This document shows, piece by piece, positions 1-9,098 of a DNA stretch of 62,268 nt. The DNA is taken from NCBI GenBank assembly GCA_043747555.1, contig JAYTOY010000063.1, forward strand, positions 1-62,268, in the 5' to 3' direction. The notes beneath the pieces were generated by a model, which did no database searches, had not been told where the DNA came from, and worked only from the letters and a program-made list of their open reading frames with translations. The position numbers were made by a program, and so were the translations under genes. The DNA is from JAYWDA01 sp043747555 (GTDB lineage Bacteria > Bdellovibrionota > Bdellovibrionia > Bdellovibrionales > Bdellovibrionaceae). Every line of letters starts with the position of its first letter. Within the stretch, counting starts at the first letter, position 1.

Positions 1-7
1 TGAAATT

Positions 8-28
8 GTGCAGTTTTGCACTTTTTTT
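8..28 (+). terminator. Possible rho-independent terminator (weak)
   Basis: A short hairpin (GTGCA, four-base loop, TGCAC) is followed by seven T residues on the plus strand. It would end a plus-strand transcript entering from left of the window. The stem is only five pairs and the upstream gene is not visible, so the call is tentative. Confidence 0.35.
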
Positions 29-39
29 CATGACGCAAA

Positions 40-115
<76 letters not shown>

Positions 116-247
116 GAAATTGGTGGTTGTTTTCACTTATTTAGACAAATCGGTCAATTGTTATTTTGAAGGAAATGCAAAGACTCTGTAAGTCTATGAT
201 TAGTGGTCACATTTTTTGGATTCAAATAGTTGGCAAGAAATTAAAGC

Positions 248-763
248 TTAGGCAGAGGCTCTGAAATTAGACGCTAATAACCGGCTGATCCAGGCTTTTT
301 CGAAGGATAGGTCGAATCCGACTTTTTCAGCGCCGCTTAAAATTGCGTAATAAACCTTTTTTAGAATTTCAACTTCGCTATCGACTGTCTCTGACCCAAG
401 AGCTTCTTCGATGGCTTCAAAAACACTCATTAGATCCGGGGTTGTCACGACTTTTGGAATTCGTGTCATATCTAGACCCACAGTCTCTATAGGTTTAAAG
501 CCGATCAATGTGTCTGTAAATAATACTTTGTTTGATGAGCGAAAGTTGACTTGTAAAAATGGTTTTGCATCGGCGTCAGTGCGAGAGATGACGTCAGAGA
601 CCTCAGCGGCTGAGAAGTTAAAAACTTTACCATCTACTTTTTGATACACCTGGATTCTGCCGTTATCGGCGACCTGGGCTTGGAGGCCATGAGAATGATC
701 GATGTAATTTAGAATGGTGTCTAAATCAGATAATGCAGCTGTCGATGGCTTTGAGTGCCCCAA
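248..763 (-). CDS. Conserved hypothetical protein, 171 aa
   Basis: Function is not recognised. The product is soluble, acidic and has no signal peptide, membrane segment or catalytic motif that I can name. It looks like a small two-part cytoplasmic domain, with a beta-rich N-terminal half and a helical C-terminal half. The start is a TTG at 763, chosen because a textbook AGGAGG lies five bases upstream; an ATG four bases earlier is out of frame and stops after about a dozen codons. The gene is monocistronic: its 3' side leads to the tRNA and its 5' side is a 199-bp divergent spacer shared with the cupin gene. Confidence 0.75.
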   Translation of the reverse strand: MGHSKPSTAALSDLDTILNYIDHSHGLQAQVADNGRIQVYQKVDGKVFNFSAAEVSDVISRTDADAKPFLQVNFRSSNKVLFTDTLIGFKPIETVGLDMTRIPKVVTTPDLMSVFEAIEEALGSETVDSEVEILKKVYYAILSGAEKVGFDLSFEKAWISRLLASNFRASA

Positions 764-962
764 TCATTCCTCCTGAGGAATTACGTCTGACTTACCTATC
801 GTCGAACGGTGCTTGGGACTTAATGATTTGCAATAAGAACTCTACTAATTTCTTTGTGATTTTATAGAAATAAGACCTATTTTTAAAATGTGTCTCAACT
901 GAAAACGTTATTTGACCCTTCAGGCCTTGCTTGGCTGTCCCAAGTTGAGATAAATTGATAGA

Positions 963-1268
963 ATGATCATCACTCGTTGGCAGGCGCCATTAACGCCCTC
1001 TAAAGAATTAGCATTTATGATTTTGGAATCTGAGGGCTTGGAACCTATCGAAGAAGTGTATAGCCCTTCTGTAAAGGTTCAAGAGCACCGCCATCCATTC
1101 TGTGAAGTTCGTATGATTGTGAATGGCGAAATGATGTTTAACATCCAAGGGAATCAATTTTTATTGCGAGCCGGCGACCGCGTCGAAATTCCTGCTAACA
1201 CAAAGCATTCGCACATTGCCCAAGGTCCTGAGGGCTGTGTTTGCGTTTGTGGGCAAAGACCTATTTAA
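963..1268 (+). CDS. Small cupin-domain protein, 101 aa
   Basis: A single cupin beta-barrel. The first cupin motif has the metal-ligand pattern around HRHPFCE (about residues 42-48) and the second has GDRVEIPANTKH (about residues 71-82), so three His and one Glu are available to hold a metal. Such proteins act as small dioxygenases, isomerases or sensors; the substrate cannot be told from sequence. There is no signal peptide. No Shine-Dalgarno precedes the ATG; a GATAAA box lies eight bases before it (949-954), with a weak TTGCTT 16 bases further up. It converges on rarA with a five-base gap. Confidence 0.8.
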   Translation: MIITRWQAPLTPSKELAFMILESEGLEPIEEVYSPSVKVQEHRHPFCEVRMIVNGEMMFNIQGNQFLLRAGDRVEIPANTKHSHIAQGPEGCVCVCGQRPI

Positions 1269-1273
1269 ATTTT

Positions 1274-2593
1274 CTATTGGTCCGTCTTCGGATCTGATTT
1301 TATTTTGAGCCACTCCAAATAGCCGGTGATATTTTTTTCGAATCCACGCTGGCTGGGTTTGTAAAACACGGCATCGGCGATTTCATTCGGGAGATAGCTT
1401 TGATCGACCCAGGCTTTTGGAGAATCATGAGGATAGATATAGCCTTGCCCGTAGCCAAGATCTTTTGAAAGTTTGGTCTTTGAGGACCGCAGATGTAGAG
1501 GCACCGGCAAGGAGCGACTTTTTTCAATTTCTTCTTTTGCTTTATTAAGAGCCATGTAAGCGCGATTGGATTTAGGGCAGCTGGCTAGATAGGTTGTCAC
1601 TTGGGCCAGTGCTATGGCGGCTTCTGGTAAACCAATGGCCTCAACCGCTTGCAATCCTGATACGGCCATTGTTAGGGCTCGGGGGTCGGCGTTTCCGATG
1701 TCTTCAGATGCTAAAATAATCAGCCTTCGGGCCACGAAGACTGGATCCTCGCCGCCCTCTAGCATCCGAGCCATATAATAAACAGCGGCGTTGGCATCGC
1801 TGCCTCTGATACTTTTGATAAATGCGGAAATTAAGTCGCAATGAAGCTCTGAATTTTTGTCATATGGAAGCGCAAGCGAGAGGGCTTGTTGAAATTCATC
1901 TTCGGTCAGCTGTCGGTTTACGTTTTTATAATAATTCACTAAGACTTCAAAGGTGTTGATCAGGCGGCGCGCGTCTCCGTCGGAATTTTCGATGAGAAAC
2001 ACCTTAAATACTGACGATAAAACTTGATCCACTTGGACAGTTAATGCCTGGGCTGCGCGCTCGAGCAAATTTTCGAGGTCTTCGACGGCTAAACGATTAA
2101 AAATCAGGACTCGGCATCGACTTAAGAGGGCTTTGTTCAGCTCATAGCTTGGATTTTCAGTGGATGCGCCAATAAGAACAAGGTCACCTTGTTCAATAAA
2201 TGGCAGGAGAATATCTTGTTGTCCTTTATTGAACCTGTGAATTTCGTCGACGAAAAGAACTGTTTTTCTTTGATATATTTTTCGTTGTTGGCGGCCGTCA
2301 TCGCCGATTTGCCTTAAATCTTTGACGCCACTATCGATGGCGTTAATCGCTTTGAATTCGGCATCAAGCTCTTTCGACAGGGCAAGAGCAAAGCTTGTTT
2401 TTCCGGTGCCTGGAGGGCCCCATAAAATAAGGTTTGGTAGCTGGCCATTTGCAATCAGTGATTTTAAAACTGAATTTTGGCCAAAAAGATTTTTTTGACC
2501 GACTAGATCAGAAAGACTTTGTGGACGCAGGCGTTCGGCGAGTGGCTTTAAACTTTGAGGTTGATTTTGATCGGCATGGTCAAATAAATCCAT
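1274..2593 (-). CDS. rarA: Replication-associated recombination protein A (AAA+ ATPase)
   Basis: 439 aa, the usual family length. RarA (MgsA, bacterial WRNIP1) is a clamp-loader-like AAA+ ATPase that acts at stalled replication forks. Walker A GPPGTGKT is at residues 59-66, Walker B with DEIHRF at 116-121, sensor 1 follows as STENPS, and the C-terminal half carries the MgsA-type lid with the RGSDANAAVYYMARML segment typical of the family. It is the last gene of the long minus-strand run, 20 bp after the lipoprotein gene. No clear Shine-Dalgarno precedes its ATG, so translation may depend on upstream coupling. Confidence 0.95.
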   Translation of the reverse strand: MDLFDHADQNQPQSLKPLAERLRPQSLSDLVGQKNLFGQNSVLKSLIANGQLPNLILWGPPGTGKTSFALALSKELDAEFKAINAIDSGVKDLRQIGDDGRQQRKIYQRKTVLFVDEIHRFNKGQQDILLPFIEQGDLVLIGASTENPSYELNKALLSRCRVLIFNRLAVEDLENLLERAAQALTVQVDQVLSSVFKVFLIENSDGDARRLINTFEVLVNYYKNVNRQLTEDEFQQALSLALPYDKNSELHCDLISAFIKSIRGSDANAAVYYMARMLEGGEDPVFVARRLIILASEDIGNADPRALTMAVSGLQAVEAIGLPEAAIALAQVTTYLASCPKSNRAYMALNKAKEEIEKSRSLPVPLHLRSSKTKLSKDLGYGQGYIYPHDSPKAWVDQSYLPNEIADAVFYKPSQRGFEKNITGYLEWLKIKSDPKTDQ

Positions 2594-2612
2594 ACTGTGG
2601 AAGTTAGTGGAA

Positions 2613-3209
2613 CTATTCTAGATTTTCAATGGAAAATGGCGTGGAAACGTTGACTGGAATTTGAGTTCCGTCAGGTTCAGTCATATAGCCCAAGACTTGG
2701 ATTCGTCCGGTGGTTCTGAAACCGACTTCTTTCGTTGTAATCCCACCGCAGCGAAGATCACAACCCATCTCAACTGTCGTTATTGAGCTAAAACTGCCAG
2801 TGGCAGGAATTGAAGACGTCCAAGGGACGTATGTAGTCGTGTCGTATTTTAGAGCCGAGAGTTGGTCCCCAGCGATATCACAGTTATAGGTGCCATTTAA
2901 ATTACCATCGTTAAATTTCAGGCGAATAACAGCAATAGTTAGAGCATTGTAGGCATGGTTCCAGTTGAATTTTAGGCCTCGGACGGTAAAATATTTTCCG
3001 CTGACACCTTGACCGAGAGCATCGCCTGTCGAATCTGCCGTGTAATAATCTAAGCAACTGAAAGTCGATGCAGGAATTAAATAGGCCGTTGGACTGGCTG
3101 TCTTGATTTCCAGATAGGTGTCCGCGCCTTTCGAGCAACTTAATAGGCCAAATAATGCCCCTGTCACAATAGCTATCACAAGGATTGAAAGAGTGGTTTT
3201 TCTCAACAT
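2613..3209 (-). CDS. Predicted lipoprotein of unknown function, 198 aa
   Basis: The N-terminus is a type II signal peptide: basic start, hydrophobic core, then lipobox LLSC with the lipidated Cys at about residue 25. The mature part is beta-rich, carries several cysteines (two close together in a DLRCGG context) and has no recognised domain. It directly follows pilQ with a 44-bp gap, so it may be a pilus-associated outer-membrane lipoprotein, which is inference from position only. Its ATG sits in the descending arm of a perfect 12-bp hairpin, suggesting translational control. Confidence 0.75.
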   Translation of the reverse strand: MLRKTTLSILVIAIVTGALFGLLSCSKGADTYLEIKTASPTAYLIPASTFSCLDYYTADSTGDALGQGVSGKYFTVRGLKFNWNHAYNALTIAVIRLKFNDGNLNGTYNCDIAGDQLSALKYDTTTYVPWTSSIPATGSFSSITTVEMGCDLRCGGITTKEVGFRTTGRIQVLGYMTEPDGTQIPVNVSTPFSIENLE

Positions 3210-3235
3210 GAGTCTCTTATCGGAAGAGACTCATG
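3207..3235 (-). promoter_or_regulatory. Perfect 12-bp hairpin sequestering a start codon, with a 5-codon mini-ORF
   Basis: Bases 3207-3218 and 3224-3235 are exact reverse complements with a five-base loop. On the mRNA the ATG of the downstream lipoprotein gene lies at the end of the 3' arm. A second ATG in the 5' arm opens a mini-ORF (Met-Ser-Leu-Phe-Arg-stop, 3234-3217) whose stop overlaps the loop edge. There is no U-tract, so this is not a classical pilQ terminator. A ribosome on the mini-ORF would open the stem. Structure is seen; function is inferred. Confidence 0.6.
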
Positions 3236-3253
3236 TTTCTTTAGGACCTGTTT

Positions 3254-5368
3254 TTACTGAGTTGAGGTCGAGAAACTTTTTGCGTCCTGACCGATTTGAG
3301 CCCCGGCTAAAATCCGGGGGGTTAAGAAAATGAGGAGTTCAGTCTTTTCCCGGGTCTGGGTACTGTATCGAAATAAGCCACCAATTAAAGGAAGACTTCC
3401 TAGGCCAGGAACTCGATTTTCACTTTCATTGGCGTCACTAGAGTAAATTCCTCCGATAACGGCTGTCTGACCATTTTTAATGAGAATTTTTGTGTCCGCA
3501 GTCCTTGAATTAACTCCGAAAGATCCTGTTGTCACATCAAGGGCCGCTTTCAGCTCCCGCTGCACTTGCACCTTCATCATGACTGAACCATCGGAAGTAA
3601 CTTGCGGCGTGACATTCAGTTCCATTTTTAGTGCTTTAAATTTGGTGCTCACAGTCGATCCTGCGCCTGGCACCAGAGTTGTTTCTTGATAAGGGATCTC
3701 TGTGGTTTGATTAATTTTTGCAGGCTCATTCGTTAAGGTCACGATCTGCGGCGACGAAATGATTTTTACTTTGCTTTCATTTTCGTTCAAACGCAAATTC
3801 GCATCAAGATCTCCGAAGAAATCGAGGACTCCTAAATGGATCCCGAAACCCAAGGCTCCACTTTGATCGACAGTCCCACCGGGTGCAATGCGCAAGGAAG
3901 GCCTTAAATCCACAGGTCCGCTTTTTCCGGTGCCTAGATTAATGGCTCCCCCACTGATGCCCCAGGAAACGCCGATTTGGCGACCAAAGGATTCTGAGGC
4001 TTCAACAATTTTACCTTCAATCATAACTTGCGGTGGCTGAACATCAAGGGCTGCAATCAACTTAGTAATTCGGTCGAGACCCTCGCTGATGTCAGTCACT
4101 AGCAATGAGGCCGTTCTTGGATCTGCATCAATTTTTCCCCTGGCCGATAGAAAGTCTTTTAGGCTTTTCGCTAATTCATCGACCTTGGCGTAACTGACTG
4201 GGAATACCTTCACTTTTAAGCTTTCAGTCCCCATACGAGCTATCGCTATTTTATTGGCGTCATCTTCTTCGGCCTTTAAGTCAGCCAGTGTTTCAATTCG
4301 AATCACACTGCCTTGTCGGACGTAGCCCAGCTTTTTAGCTCGTAATAAAACAACCAGGGCTTGATCCCAAGGAACGTTTTGAAGTTTTAAAGAAACTTTG
4401 CCTGCGATGGCCTCTGAAATAATAAGGTTAAGTCCACTTTCACTGGCTAAGAATCGCAAAGCTTCTGTGACTTCAATATTATCTACTTCAATTGAAATTG
4501 GAGTTCCGTGAAATTTCATATTTCCAGATAAAAAGTCCTCTAGGCTTTGACGAGTTAGGATCTTGTCGTCACTGAGCTCTTTATTAAGTCCGTTTGCCTG
4601 GGCCACACCGTCAAGTGGCACTGGCGCCGGAACACTGGCGCTGTCGGTCGACGACGAAGACGGTTGGGTCAATCCACCGCTGGCAACAATTAGGAGACTT
4701 CTTCCTTCTTGCTGAACGGCGGGCTCGGCAACACCAGACCTGAGCTGCACAACGATACGGGACGTATTCGAGTTTGGATTTTGATAAGCATCAATTGAGC
4801 CAATGGAGCCTTGTATATCCTTAGTATTTAAATTTCTTTTCAACTTTGCCGGCAAAATGGAATTTGGAATTTCAACAATAAATTGATGAGCGTCAGGATT
4901 GCTGCGAGTTGTATAGGTGAATTGACGATTACCTTCTAAAATAATGGTTCCACCGTTGTCGTTGGCTTTAAATTTTAACGAAGTTAATTCGACCGGAGCT
5001 TCGCTTTTTGGCATTGGCTCAGAGATATCAGGCATCGCTTCGGCAGTGTTCAATGGTTCAGGCGTAGCTTCTGTTGGCATAGGTTCAGGTTGGGAAGGCA
5101 TTGGCTCGGGTTCTGGAGTTTTTTCAGCGATGGCGGGGGCTGGTTCGTCATTGAATTCACTGAATTCATCAGCAGGAGCATTTCCTTCAGCCGGCGCAGC
5201 TTCAGCTGGAGGAGTTTCAGCCACTGATAAGTCATCAGCAGAGGCTTGCGGGGATTCCGACGAGTTCCCTTCTCCTAGAACGATATCATCATCTGAGGAC
5301 GGACGACTAGCGCATCCGATCGCTGCCACCAATACACCTATTATCATTAGCCTCATGAATCCGTTCAT
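3254..5368 (-). CDS. pilQ: Type IV pilus secretin PilQ
   Basis: 704 aa. PilQ forms the outer-membrane channel through which the type IV pilus passes. A signal sequence ends in AIGC, a probable lipobox (Cys19). A Pro/Glu-rich linker covers about 28-127, an AMIN domain about 129-230, an STN/N0 domain about 285-360, a NolW/N1 domain about 390-450 and the secretin barrel about 450-695. Only one AMIN domain is visible. The start is supported by AAGGAGGGG just upstream. The gene follows pilP by 14 bp and closes the pilMNOPQ set. A lipid anchor on PilQ itself could replace a separate pilotin, which is inference. Confidence 0.95.
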   Translation of the reverse strand: MNGFMRLMIIGVLVAAIGCASRPSSDDDIVLGEGNSSESPQASADDLSVAETPPAEAAPAEGNAPADEFSEFNDEPAPAIAEKTPEPEPMPSQPEPMPTEATPEPLNTAEAMPDISEPMPKSEAPVELTSLKFKANDNGGTIILEGNRQFTYTTRSNPDAHQFIVEIPNSILPAKLKRNLNTKDIQGSIGSIDAYQNPNSNTSRIVVQLRSGVAEPAVQQEGRSLLIVASGGLTQPSSSSTDSASVPAPVPLDGVAQANGLNKELSDDKILTRQSLEDFLSGNMKFHGTPISIEVDNIEVTEALRFLASESGLNLIISEAIAGKVSLKLQNVPWDQALVVLLRAKKLGYVRQGSVIRIETLADLKAEEDDANKIAIARMGTESLKVKVFPVSYAKVDELAKSLKDFLSARGKIDADPRTASLLVTDISEGLDRITKLIAALDVQPPQVMIEGKIVEASESFGRQIGVSWGISGGAINLGTGKSGPVDLRPSLRIAPGGTVDQSGALGFGIHLGVLDFFGDLDANLRLNENESKVKIISSPQIVTLTNEPAKINQTTEIPYQETTLVPGAGSTVSTKFKALKMELNVTPQVTSDGSVMMKVQVQRELKAALDVTTGSFGVNSRTADTKILIKNGQTAVIGGIYSSDANESENRVPGLGSLPLIGGLFRYSTQTREKTELLIFLTPRILAGAQIGQDAKSFSTSTQ

Positions 5369-5382
5369 CGGCCCCTCCTTGG

Positions 5383-5991
5383 TTACTGAACACTCTTATT
5401 TATTTTTGAAATTGCTGTTGCCATTTTAATTGTCTTATAAGTTTTAAAAGGCCGACCATCTTCTTCTGTGACTTCTAAAATTATGACTTCGCCCTCTCGA
5501 ATACCAGCGACAGTTCCATTGTTACGCCCAATTTTGGAATCTCGCTTGATTGTATAGGTATTTCCACCCTTTGTCTTAACAAGAGCCCGAGGATTTCGGA
5601 CATCCCACAAAACCGCGACAAGCTCTAAAGTATCGATATCCAAATTTTGGAGAGGGTCAAAACTATCGCTGAGTGATTTTTCGCGGACGCCGTTTTTATC
5701 CGGTGGCTTGACTGCTTTGTAAGGCTTGAATGGGTCTCGCATGCCTGTGGGATCAAAGATAAAATCGTCGTTATTTGTTGGAACGGCTGACTGTTGAATC
5801 GGTGCAGCCTCATCTAGCAGGGCACCTGGCGGTTGTTGCTGTGTTGTAGCCGCACGTACCGTAGGGGATTCGACGGGCTTTGTTTCTTGGGCTTGGGATC
5901 GTGACATCAGAGCTGAGGTTAGATAAAGAGCTGCGCTGATGGCGATGGCTGACATAAATACATAAGAGAAGGCCCAGCGCAAAGTTTTCAC
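5383..5991 (-). CDS. pilP: Type IV pilus assembly protein PilP
   Basis: 202 aa. PilP links the inner-membrane PilNO complex to the PilQ secretin. A hydrophobic N-terminal segment (about residues 9-29) is followed by a Gln/Pro-rich linker, the family signature RDPFKP, and a C-terminal beta domain with LVAVLW and an SH3-like ending. In many bacteria PilP is a lipoprotein; here no lipobox Cys follows the hydrophobic segment, so it is probably anchored by a transmembrane helix. The start overlaps the pilO stop by four bases (ATGA). Confidence 0.92.
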   Translation of the reverse strand: MKTLRWAFSYVFMSAIAISAALYLTSALMSRSQAQETKPVESPTVRAATTQQQPPGALLDEAAPIQQSAVPTNNDDFIFDPTGMRDPFKPYKAVKPPDKNGVREKSLSDSFDPLQNLDIDTLELVAVLWDVRNPRALVKTKGGNTYTIKRDSKIGRNNGTVAGIREGEVIILEVTEEDGRPFKTYKTIKMATAISKINKSVQ

Positions 5992-6593
5992 TGCGTTCCC
6001 TCTTTTTTCGTTTCATCTTTTTCAGGAGCTAATTTGTAGCCGACGATGACCCCTTCCAGCTTTAGAGAGCTGGAAAAAAAACCCTGATCAAGTCCGCCCG
6101 AAGGAACTAGGGTTAAAGTCTTTAAACGGGTCAGGCGCTCAGCAACCGAGACATTATAAATAAACTGAAGAATGTCTGGGTATTTTCCTTCGATAGAAAA
6201 ATCTAAGGGAACTTCTTCAACAATTTCTAGGCGCTCTGGTGTTCCTGGTTTTGTCGATTTAATTTTAACTTGTGTTTCGCGCGCATAAGTTTCTATAGCC
6301 GTATTGATTTCAAAAGTTGAAAGTTGGGCCGGCAATTTTTTTGAAATAATTTGATATTTTTCAGTCAGGATGCCAACAGCTTCTTTCATTCTTTTTTCTT
6401 CAGCCAAACTAAGCTCTGTTTCTTTTTTCTTCTGCTCTTCTTGCTGAGTCTGGGTTCGAAGGTCAGCCACTTCTTTAGACAAGACCGCACCGTCATCAAA
6501 AAAGAATTGATAATAAATGCCGCCAACCAAAGCTGCAGCGATTAATATCTTTTGAAAATCTAAGAAGGCGATTGTAGAAAATAGTTTCTTCAT
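5988..6593 (-). CDS. pilO: Type IV pilus assembly protein PilO
   Basis: 201 aa. Topology is typical of PilO: a short cytoplasmic start, one transmembrane helix (about residues 13-31), a Lys/Glu-rich periplasmic coiled coil (about 40-85) and a ferredoxin-like C-terminal domain. It pairs with PilN to form the inner-membrane alignment ring between PilM and PilP. It overlaps pilN and pilP by four bases on either side, so the four proteins are probably translationally coupled. Confidence 0.92.
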   Translation of the reverse strand: MKKLFSTIAFLDFQKILIAAALVGGIYYQFFFDDGAVLSKEVADLRTQTQQEEQKKKETELSLAEEKRMKEAVGILTEKYQIISKKLPAQLSTFEINTAIETYARETQVKIKSTKPGTPERLEIVEEVPLDFSIEGKYPDILQFIYNVSVAERLTRLKTLTLVPSGGLDQGFFSSSLKLEGVIVGYKLAPEKDETKKEGTQ

Positions 6594-7186
6594 TTTCGAC
6601 TCTCTAGCAAACAGTTAAATTCAAATCGAGTGAGGGGGGCGCCATTGTCTAGGCGCTCTTCAGCAATTCTTACCAACTGCAGATCCGCCACCAAAATATT
6701 GCTCTTCAATTTTTCTGCAAAGTTATTAACATCAGCATTGCTGACGGCAAGTCCAACAATATTAGCTCGGTTCTGCGATACATTGACACTGTTAAGCCAT
6801 GCTTTTTCGGGAATAACATCCGCCAAAAGTTTTAAAATCTTAATTTCGTTAGTTCTGCTCTTCGACAGCTTTTGCAAAGCCTCGATGCGTTTTTGAATTC
6901 TTTCTTCATCTTCTTTAAACTTTTTAATTTCCCGAACCGCCGCTTCGGCTCCCGCGTTGAATGATTTTAAACTATTTAAAGACGTCTGAAGGCGACCTCG
7001 TTCAGACTGCAACGCTGGAATTGTTGTCATTTCCAAAGTATAAAGTCCGATAGCTGGCAGCAAAATTAAAATCAACTTAACTATCCCTTGCTTTTGAATC
7101 TCTTTTTCGTCACCAAGGGTTTCTAAATTGCTGGTTGCGCCATCTACAGGTCTTGTTGCCCTTGTGAGTAAGTTAACTTTAATCAT
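6590..7186 (-). CDS. pilN: Type IV pilus assembly protein PilN
   Basis: 198 aa. The N-terminus begins MIKVNLL, the short conserved cytoplasmic motif by which PilN docks on PilM. A transmembrane helix follows at about residues 35-55, then a coiled coil (about 65-110) and a Fimbrial-assembly-type periplasmic domain. Compared with many PilN proteins there is an extra stretch of about 15 residues between the PilM-binding motif and the membrane helix. ATGA overlaps join it to pilM upstream and pilO downstream. Confidence 0.92.
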   Translation of the reverse strand: MIKVNLLTRATRPVDGATSNLETLGDEKEIQKQGIVKLILILLPAIGLYTLEMTTIPALQSERGRLQTSLNSLKSFNAGAEAAVREIKKFKEDEERIQKRIEALQKLSKSRTNEIKILKLLADVIPEKAWLNSVNVSQNRANIVGLAVSNADVNNFAEKLKSNILVADLQLVRIAEERLDNGAPLTRFEFNCLLESRK

Positions 7187-8235
7187 TCATCCCCCAGTGT
7201 CCGAAGGCCTAATCCAATGGCCACAGAAGCAAAAGAGCTGATTTGGGAAAGGTAAGTTTGGCTGATCGCTCGACTGTTGAAGCGGACTTTGAGGAACGGA
7301 TTAAACGCCTCCGTCGACAGGCCGGAAGTTTTTTGAACTGCCGAAATTAAACCGCTCGTTCCGGCGCTGCCGCCGGTATAAAATAATTTTGAAAGATTCG
7401 TTTCCCCAGAGGTGGCGCTTAAAAAATCAAGACTATTGCGAATCTCTTCTGAAATCATTTCATTGGTGTTATTTATCACGTTATGGACATCGTCCGGAAC
7501 TTCTCGGCGAGCCACTGCACTTAGCTTGAAGGACTCAGCTTCTTGCGGAGTGATCCCCATTGTCTTGGAAATTTCGTTGGTATAGTTCGCACCGCCCACC
7601 GGAATGTCGCGGCAAAAAATAATTTCTCCGCCGAACAACACGACAAAGTTTGAAACTGACGCGCCAAAGTTGATTAAAGCGATGGTTTGATTTTTAAGTT
7701 TTCCATAGTTGGCTTCAAAAGCGTTGGCCAAAGCAAAACCGCTAACATCAAGAATACTGCAATTAAGCCCCGATGAAAGAATGACTTGCGTGTACTGGCT
7801 GACCAGTTCATTTTGCGCTGCTACCAACAGAACATCCACAGTGTCAGGTGAACTTGAGTTGGCCAGAATATGGTGCGAAATACTGACATTGTTTATGTCA
7901 AAAGGAATGTATTGCTCGGCATAGAAATTCAGTTGGTCGCCAATTAATTTTGCATCGGATTTTGGAATTGTGATCCTTTTCACAATCACCGCAGTTCCCC
8001 ACATTCCAGTGCAAACATTTTTTCGCTTAGACTTTATTTCTGAGACCAAAGCTTGAATCGTCACGGTGATAGCCCCAGGATCGGTCAATTCGCCTGCGGA
8101 AACGGCATTAAAAGGCGTTTGGATAAAACCAAAAGATTCGAGAGATGCTCCGCGGGGGGAAACATCCATCTCGGCCAACTTGATGGAGCTGGTGCCTATG
8201 TCGAGTCCTAAGACCTTCTTTGATTTAAAAAACAT
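7183..8235 (-). CDS. pilM: Type IV pilus inner-membrane platform protein PilM
   Basis: 350 aa, actin-like ATPase fold. The phosphate-1 loop LGLDIGTSSIKLAE is at about residues 9-22, and the adenosine-binding GGSAGTSGL motif lies near the C-terminal third. PilM sits on the cytoplasmic face and binds the N-terminal peptide of PilN. The ATG is preceded by AGGA seven bases upstream. It is the first gene of pilMNOPQ and is separated from pilD by 68 bp that hold a good promoter candidate, so the pilus genes may be transcribed independently of the upstream run. Confidence 0.95.
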   Translation of the reverse strand: MFFKSKKVLGLDIGTSSIKLAEMDVSPRGASLESFGFIQTPFNAVSAGELTDPGAITVTIQALVSEIKSKRKNVCTGMWGTAVIVKRITIPKSDAKLIGDQLNFYAEQYIPFDINNVSISHHILANSSSPDTVDVLLVAAQNELVSQYTQVILSSGLNCSILDVSGFALANAFEANYGKLKNQTIALINFGASVSNFVVLFGGEIIFCRDIPVGGANYTNEISKTMGITPQEAESFKLSAVARREVPDDVHNVINNTNEMISEEIRNSLDFLSATSGETNLSKLFYTGGSAGTSGLISAVQKTSGLSTEAFNPFLKVRFNSRAISQTYLSQISSFASVAIGLGLRTLGDE

Positions 8236-8265
8236 CCATGTTTCCTAAGGGGTTGTAACACTTCA

Positions 8266-8294
8266 ATTATTTAGAGGAGCGAGGCTAAAGTCAA
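8266..8294 (-). promoter_or_regulatory. Candidate sigma70-type promoter for pilMNOPQ
   Basis: On the minus strand TTGACT (8289-8294) and AATAAT (8266-8271) are separated by 17 bases, upstream of pilM and downstream of the pilD stop. The predicted start of transcription near 8258 leaves a short leader with an AGGA ribosome site. Confidence 0.45.
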
Positions 8295-8303
8295 ACAAGG
8301 GTC

Positions 8304-9098
8304 CTAGAGAAGTCCAGGCAAAAACAAAGATAAATACCACTGGCCCAAGGTCTGGCCTCCTAAAAGGTATATAATCGCACCGATCGCAAGAAAAGGACCG
8401 TAAGGGATCATCGTCTTTAAGCCCGCTTTTTGCCCGCGGGCCATGTAGAGGCCAACGACGGTTCCAATCACTGCTGAAGAAAAAATCACAAAGGGAATGG
8501 CCTTCCACCCCATAACCGCACCGATCCAAGCGATCAATTTAATATCACCGCCGCCCATACCTTCTTTTTTAGTCATTAAAAAATAAAGGTAGGCTGTCAG
8601 CCACAAAAATCCACCGCCCATCATAACGCCGGCAAATGCTTCCCAAAAATATCGTTCGGGATTAAGCACGGCTCCGAGCAAACCAATAACAATTCCAGAA
8701 AGCGTAAAAACATCCGGTAAAATCATATGATCAAGGTCGATAAAGCTGCAGATGACTAGTCCAAACACAAAAATAAGATAATCAATAAGGAGCCAGTTCC
8801 AACCCACAAAGTGGAATGTAGCAGCAAAGAGAACGGCCATGAGGAGTTCGACCATACAATATCTAAGCGAAAACTTGGCCTGGCAGTGGCGACAGCGCCC
8901 TTTTAAAATCAACCACGAGATCATGGGAATATTGTCGTACCAAACCACCATTTTGTTGCAACTATGGCAATGACTGCGCGGTTTGACGACGCTGAGTCCT
9001 TTCGGCAATCGGTAGATAATCACGTTGCCGAAGCTGCCTAGGAGCGAACCTAGGACGAAAAAAACAACATAGCCAAACCAAATTGGAATTTCAGACAA
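8304..9098 (-). CDS. pilD: Type IV prepilin peptidase / N-methyltransferase PilD
   Basis: 264 aa, a polytopic aspartyl protease that cleaves and N-methylates type IV prepilins and pseudopilins. The N-terminal methyltransferase-type zinc motif is intact with CxxC pairs at residues 44/47 and 69/72. Catalytic aspartates are visible in DLDHMILPD (about 121) and in the GGGD motif (about Asp185). Roughly seven membrane segments are present. The start overlaps the end of the ABC permease gene, so pilD is the distal gene of that transporter operon and lies immediately upstream of pilM. Confidence 0.95.
   Translation of the reverse strand: MSEIPIWFGYVVFFVLGSLLGSFGNVIIYRLPKGLSVVKPRSHCHSCNKMVVWYDNIPMISWLILKGRCRHCQAKFSLRYCMVELLMAVLFAATFHFVGWNWLLIDYLIFVFGLVICSFIDLDHMILPDVFTLSGIVIGLLGAVLNPERYFWEAFAGVMMGGGFLWLTAYLYFLMTKKEGMGGGDIKLIAWIGAVMGWKAIPFVIFSSAVIGTVVGLYMARGQKAGLKTMIPYGPFLAIGAIIYLLGGQTLGQWYLSLFLPGLL

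Noticed and set aside
180..194. Five-bp hairpin after the 248-763 gene as a terminator
   Set aside because: The stem is too short and the following bases are not a U-tract.
938..950. 13-base sequence TCCCAAGTTGAGA also found at 23146-23158 with one change
   Set aside because: By rough count several such 12/13 matches are expected by chance among the spacers of this window; the flanking contexts share nothing else.
4944..5429. 161-codon plus-strand open frame
   Set aside because: It is antisense to the Pro/Glu-rich linker of pilQ; Ser/Gly-rich content is a by-product of that composition and there is no ribosome site.
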